Positions 60,541-64,000 of a stretch of DNA of 64,000 nt are shown in pieces. Source of the DNA: Archaeoglobus sp. UBA234 (GTDB taxonomy: Archaea; Halobacteriota; Archaeoglobi; Archaeoglobales; Archaeoglobaceae); the NCBI GenBank assembly GCA_002494625.1, contig DACH01000004.1, forward strand, positions 1-64,000, read 5' to 3'. Position 1 is the stretch's first letter, and the number at the start of each line of letters is the position of its first letter. A model generated the notes under the pieces. It worked only from the letters and a program-made list of their open reading frames with translations, was not told the origin of the DNA and searched no databases. The position numbers and the translations under genes are program-made.

Positions 60541-62065
60541 TCTCTTTTAATTTTATTCTATCCGCCTTTCCAAGCCTTGTCAATGGAATTGACTCCCTTA
60601 TCAGTATTTTCCTTGGAACCTTGAAATCTGCAAGTTCCTTCCTGCAGGCTTCAATGATTTCCCCTTCATCAATGGATTCACCGGGCTTTGGTACGATAAC
60701 CAGCCACACAACCTCACCGTATATCTCATGAGGAATACCTACAGCTGCTGCAATGCCTATCTTCGGATTCCTCATTGCAATTTCCTCAACCTCAGAGGGC
60801 AGAACAGTGTAGCTGCCAACCCTGATAACTTCTTTTTTCCTGCCAACAATATAAAGCTCGTTTCCTTTCATGTATCCGAGATCGCCACTAACCCAGAATC
60901 CATCCATAAATCCTTTTTCTGTTTCTTCTGGCTGGTTAAAATAGCCTTTGCTTACCATTGGACCTTTAACAAGTACTTCTCCTATTTCACCTTCCCCAAG
61001 CTCTTCCCCCTTCTCGTTTACTATTTTTATGGTGACTCCCTCAAAGGGGACTCCAACATGCCCCTCAATGAACTTTTCAGGGTCGTCTTCCGGCAAAGAG
61101 AAGGTGGCAAAGCCTGCAGTTTCTGTAGAACCATACCCTACACCAATATTCCCACACCAGGTCATCATCCTTTTCAGCAACTCCGGATTCAATTTCTCAC
61201 CCGCAGTAACAAGTAGCTCAACCGGTGGAAGAGTAATACCGGCGCTTGCTGCAATTGAGAAGATCAGTGCAAACATTGTTGGAACACCTCCGAAAAAGGG
61301 TATTCTCTCTTCCACGATCTCTTTAAGGATTGTGTCCGGTCTCCAGTGGTCTACAAGAACCATTTTAGAGCCATCAATCAGTCCCACTGTCAGCAACTCA
61401 GTTGTTCCACCCACATGGCTTGGAGGAAGGTGTACAAGTGTGTTTGCCCTTTCTTCTCTCCCCAAGTAGCTCAAAATACTTCTCAGTTCGCCAACAGCCA
61501 TCGATATAACATTTCTATGTGACAGCAGCGTGGCTTTAGGGACTCCTGTTGTACCGCCGGTGAAGATGATCAGTATGTCCTCATCTGGAGACTGCGACAA
61601 CCCTTCCTCCAGAGGCTCATCATTGAGAAGGTCATTGAAGTATGGTTCTGATTCGAGGAAAAAGATTTCCGGATTTCCGATTTCCGATTTTATTCTGGTA
61701 AGAGTTGATCTTATATCATTTTCCTGAAAGCTATCAATTGCTATCACAACTTCTGGCTTTGCATGACCGAGGAAGCCTCTGAGTTCAGCCGCCCTGTATC
61801 TGACATCCATAGGCACGCAGATTGCTCCTATCTTCGAACATGCAATAAAAGTAATAGCATACTCTGGCATCATCGGAAGGATTGTTGCAACTCTATCTCC
61901 CTTTTCAACTCCTGCCCTGATAAGAGACGATGCAAGCCTGTCAACATGATCTTTAAGCTGCCCATAGCTGATTTCTCTGCCTCTGAATTTAATTGCAGGA
62001 TAACTGCTGTCCTTTTCCGCCCAGTAGTCAAGATACTGCCACAAAAAATCAAATTCTCTGATCAT
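60518..62065 (-). CDS. AMP-forming acyl-CoA ligase
   Basis: 515 residues. P-loop FTGGTTGVPK (168-177), GYGSTETAGFATF, the hinge GFWVSGDLGYMKGNELY and GRKKEVIRVGSYTV, and the C-terminal lysine in TRLGKADRIK. It is only distantly like the ligase at 285. Near a MaoC hydratase and an LLM enzyme, a carboxylic-acid degradation role is likely, but the substrate is unknown. Confidence 0.9.
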   Translation of the reverse strand: MIREFDFLWQYLDYWAEKDSSYPAIKFRGREISYGQLKDHVDRLASSLIRAGVEKGDRVATILPMMPEYAITFIACSKIGAICVPMDVRYRAAELRGFLGHAKPEVVIAIDSFQENDIRSTLTRIKSEIGNPEIFFLESEPYFNDLLNDEPLEEGLSQSPDEDILIIFTGGTTGVPKATLLSHRNVISMAVGELRSILSYLGREERANTLVHLPPSHVGGTTELLTVGLIDGSKMVLVDHWRPDTILKEIVEERIPFFGGVPTMFALIFSIAASAGITLPPVELLVTAGEKLNPELLKRMMTWCGNIGVGYGSTETAGFATFSLPEDDPEKFIEGHVGVPFEGVTIKIVNEKGEELGEGEIGEVLVKGPMVSKGYFNQPEETEKGFMDGFWVSGDLGYMKGNELYIVGRKKEVIRVGSYTVLPSEVEEIAMRNPKIGIAAAVGIPHEIYGEVVWLVIVPKPGESIDEGEIIEACRKELADFKVPRKILIRESIPLTRLGKADRIKLKEIILEEFS

Positions 62066-62273
62066 GGTGAAATCTCATTTTTTGTAATTATTAAATTTTA
62101 TGTTTCATGTTTGGGGAGCTGAGGGATAAACTGAAAGGGTAAGAAACAATTTTTTATTGTTTCAAAGCAAATAGATGCCATTCCAGCAAAAAATCATGTA
62201 ACAAAACTTATTATAGTATGCTTACAATCATGCTCAAAGGAGGGGGCAAATAACCCTGCAAGGAGAGGATAAA

Positions 62274-63269
62274 ATGGCAAAAAAAGGTGTTAAAATTGGA
62301 ATTTACCTTCCTGTTTACGGCGGGTGGCTGCCAGTAAAGAAATCGGGAAAAGCTGCTGCTGATGGTGCGTATTACAGGGGTGAGAGCGAGGAGACTCCAA
62401 CCTATCAGTATGTCAAAAAGGTTGCCCTCAAAGCTGAAGAGATCGGAGTTGACTCCCTCTGGATCCCGGATCACATGCTCAACCCCATAAAGGGTGAGAG
62501 TGCTCCCTCTCTCGAAGCCTGGACTCTCGCAACAGCAATTGCCGAGGCAACGGAGAGGGTGACTATTGCCCACACAACATTGTGTGAGGCTTTCAGATAC
62601 CCTGCAGTCCTTGCAAAGATGGCTGCAACCCTTGCTGAGATAAGTGAGGGCAGATTCTGGCTGAGTATTGGGGCAGGATGGTACAGGAGAGAGTATGAGG
62701 CTTATGGACTTCCCTTTTATGAACATGACCAGAGAGTTGAGAGAGCTGGTGAGGCAATTGAAATAATAAAGAAATTATGGAGGGAGGATAGGGTAACCTT
62801 CAGGGGAAATTACTACAGCATCACAGACTGCATCCTCGAACCAAAACTCGAACCTGTTCCTCCTGTATGGTATGCAGGTTTCTCAGAGGCTTCGAGGAGA
62901 ATTATAGCTGAAAAAGCTGACAGCTGGTTGATGAGGGGTTGCAGTGTTGAAGAGGCTAAATCGAGCGTTGAAGACATGTTACGAAGACTTGAGGAAAAAG
63001 GAAAGCAGCAGGACTTTGAGTTCGCCATTCCAGCCCTGACTTTCATCAGAGAATCAGATGAGGAGGCAATAGAGTACATGAAAGAGATTACAGGTGGAAG
63101 AAAAAATGTACTTGACAGAACCCTTGACACAGGGCTGATAGGTTCTCCGGAAACTATTGCTGAAAAGATAGAGAGGTTCGAGGAAATAGGTATGAATCAT
63201 GTCCTTTTGCAGCTCACACCCACATTGAAGGAACTCAAAAATGTTCAAAAGCTTCTGGAAGTCCTTTAA
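62274..63269 (+). CDS. Luciferase-like (LLM) oxidoreductase, probably F420-dependent
   Basis: 331 residues of the bacterial-luciferase TIM-barrel superfamily. IGIYLPVYGG, DSLWIPDHM, ERVTIAHTTLC and GRFWLSIGAGWYRREYEAYG are typical flavin/F420-binding stretches. In archaea most members use F420; FMN-dependent monooxygenases are the alternative. GGAGAGGAT lies three bases before the ATG. Substrate unknown; the neighbours handle acyl-CoA. Confidence 0.85.
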   Translation: MAKKGVKIGIYLPVYGGWLPVKKSGKAAADGAYYRGESEETPTYQYVKKVALKAEEIGVDSLWIPDHMLNPIKGESAPSLEAWTLATAIAEATERVTIAHTTLCEAFRYPAVLAKMAATLAEISEGRFWLSIGAGWYRREYEAYGLPFYEHDQRVERAGEAIEIIKKLWREDRVTFRGNYYSITDCILEPKLEPVPPVWYAGFSEASRRIIAEKADSWLMRGCSVEEAKSSVEDMLRRLEEKGKQQDFEFAIPALTFIRESDEEAIEYMKEITGGRKNVLDRTLDTGLIGSPETIAEKIERFEEIGMNHVLLQLTPTLKELKNVQKLLEVL

Positions 63270-63351
63270 TCAGAACTTAAGCTGAATCGTATTTCTTTAT
63301 TCACCTTTATTGCGGATTCAGTAAAGAGGGACGAAAATATCATGTAATGTA

Positions 63352-64000
63352 TCATGTAACCTTTCTCCTGGAAATATAGAGAACCTCATCCTCTTTTCTG
63401 AAGACCTCTTCATTCGATGGATTTATAACCAGTTTACCCTCCCTGACAATTCCCAGGGGAATGGCATCGTATTCCTCCTTCATAACCCTTATAGCCTCGA
63501 GGAAAGTTTTGCCTTCAAGCTTGCTGATATCTTTGATACTACCCTGATGAAGATCCATTCCTCTGATGGACATCAATTCGTTTAAGAAATGAGAAATTCC
63601 CGGGACAAAAACAGACCTTGACATAACGAGTCCGAAGAATTCGTCTGTTGATAACACCTGATCCACTCCGATTTCTCAAGTGCACTTATAACCTTAGGGT
63701 CTGAAACGATACAGGTTGTTTTGATCTTGCTGTTAAACTTTTCAACTGCTATCGCAGTTAGAAGTGTTTCAGTATCATTTTTTCCCGAAATCAGGGCTGA
63801 GGATGCCTTTTCAATGTTTGTTCTCCTTATGTTCTCGTCATCTGTTATATCTCCCCTGATGAATACCAGATTTTTATCCTCGAGGGGTATGTCCTCAACA
63901 TCCGCGAGAACCACAACCTGCACGCCTTCGTGAAGGAGTTCCTTTACAGCAACCTCAATCTTCTTATCCCAGCCAAAAACGACAACATGGTCCTCCATAT
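63352..64000 (-). pseudogene. Potassium-channel RCK (TrkA-N/TrkA-C) protein, frameshifted and cut by window end
   Basis: Two minus-strand frames encode one protein. The first (63998-63582) has an RCK nucleotide-binding start HVVVFGWDKKIEVAVKELL and GDITDDENIRRTNIEKA; the family reading continues VISALEKS and then should go on GVDQVLSTDEFFGLVMSR, but that lies in the other frame (63666-63352), which ends in a TrkA-C domain. One missing G near 63667-63669 (TCGGAG for TCGGGAG) explains the break. The 5' part, probably with membrane helices of a channel, lies beyond the window. It is either a pseudogene or a sequencing error. Confidence 0.75.

Noticed and set aside
1..64000. CRISPR arrays or cas genes
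   Set aside because: No series of regularly spaced direct repeats of 24-37 bases and no Cas motifs were found in reading the window.
1..64000. rRNA genes, replication origin or prophage
   Set aside because: No rRNA-like stretches, ORB-type repeats beside a cdc6 gene, or phage structural genes were seen.

Overview
The window is archaeal. It carries eukaryote-type ribosomal proteins (S19e, L31e, L39e, LX), aIF6, prefoldin alpha, an NgBR-like cis-prenyltransferase homolog, TATA-box promoters about 25 bases before many starts, and Shine-Dalgarno boxes (GGTGAT, GGAGG) inside operons. It also has a complete archaeal CODH/acetyl-CoA synthase operon, tetrahydromethanopterin and F420 enzymes (mtd, cofG, cofH), formylmethanofuran dehydrogenase subunits, and genes for acyl-CoA metabolism. 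No methyl-CoM reductase gene is seen. Together this points to a member of the Archaeoglobales (Archaeoglobus/Ferroglobus/Geoglobus type); the species is not determined.

Layout. 1-4955: the end of an acyl-CoA dehydrogenase, an acyl-CoA synthetase, an Upf1-like helicase and threonine synthase. 5035-15458 (minus strand): the carbonyl branch of the Wood-Ljungdahl pathway as one operon, cdhA-cdhB-cdhC-cooC-cdhD-cdhE, preceded by a ferredoxin-like protein, fwdB and fwdD. 15635-26276: central metabolism and information genes (cupin PGI, NadE, ArgF, archaeal PEP carboxylase, AAA ATPase, ThpR, CCA-adding enzyme, MBL hydrolase, aconitase-family large subunit, actin-like ATPase). 26342-33063: a CDF transporter, an unrecognised two-gene operon, a TAXI-type TRAP transporter with its DUF1850 partner, and mtd. 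33092-41872: a bactofilin-like protein, a PUA protein and a divergent cis-prenyltransferase in one operon, facing a DUF92 membrane protein; then a membrane Lon-type protease, HAD phosphatases, a SAM hydroxide adenosyltransferase and a DUF169 protein. 41873-44720: cofG-cofH between two transposon-like remnants. 44721-50142: CoA-disulfide-reductase-like enzyme, family 4 UDG, GPN GTPase, SufC-SufB. 50259-57339: metalloprotease, then a translation/protein-targeting operon (YhbY, S19e, PDCD5, L39e, L31e, aIF6, LX, prefoldin alpha, FtsY) and DNA ligase. 57400-64000: phosphoribulokinase family kinase, tRNA-Leu(GAG), tRNA-Arg(CCT), VapBC, MaoC dehydratase, a second acyl-CoA ligase, an F420/FMN luciferase-family enzyme, and a frameshifted potassium-channel RCK gene cut by the window edge.

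How it works together. Fwd, Mtd and CODH/ACS belong to one C1 route linking CO2 and acetyl-CoA. CofG/CofH make the F420 chromophore used by Mtd and probably by the luciferase-family enzyme. The acyl-CoA dehydrogenase, two acyl-CoA ligases and MaoC dehydratase suggest growth on fatty or organic acids, with acetyl-CoA split and oxidised by CODH/ACS. The least explained parts are the bactofilin/PUA/cis-prenyltransferase cluster beside DUF92, the actin-like ATPase with a charged tail, and the Cys-rich/Rossmann gene pair at 27294-28546.
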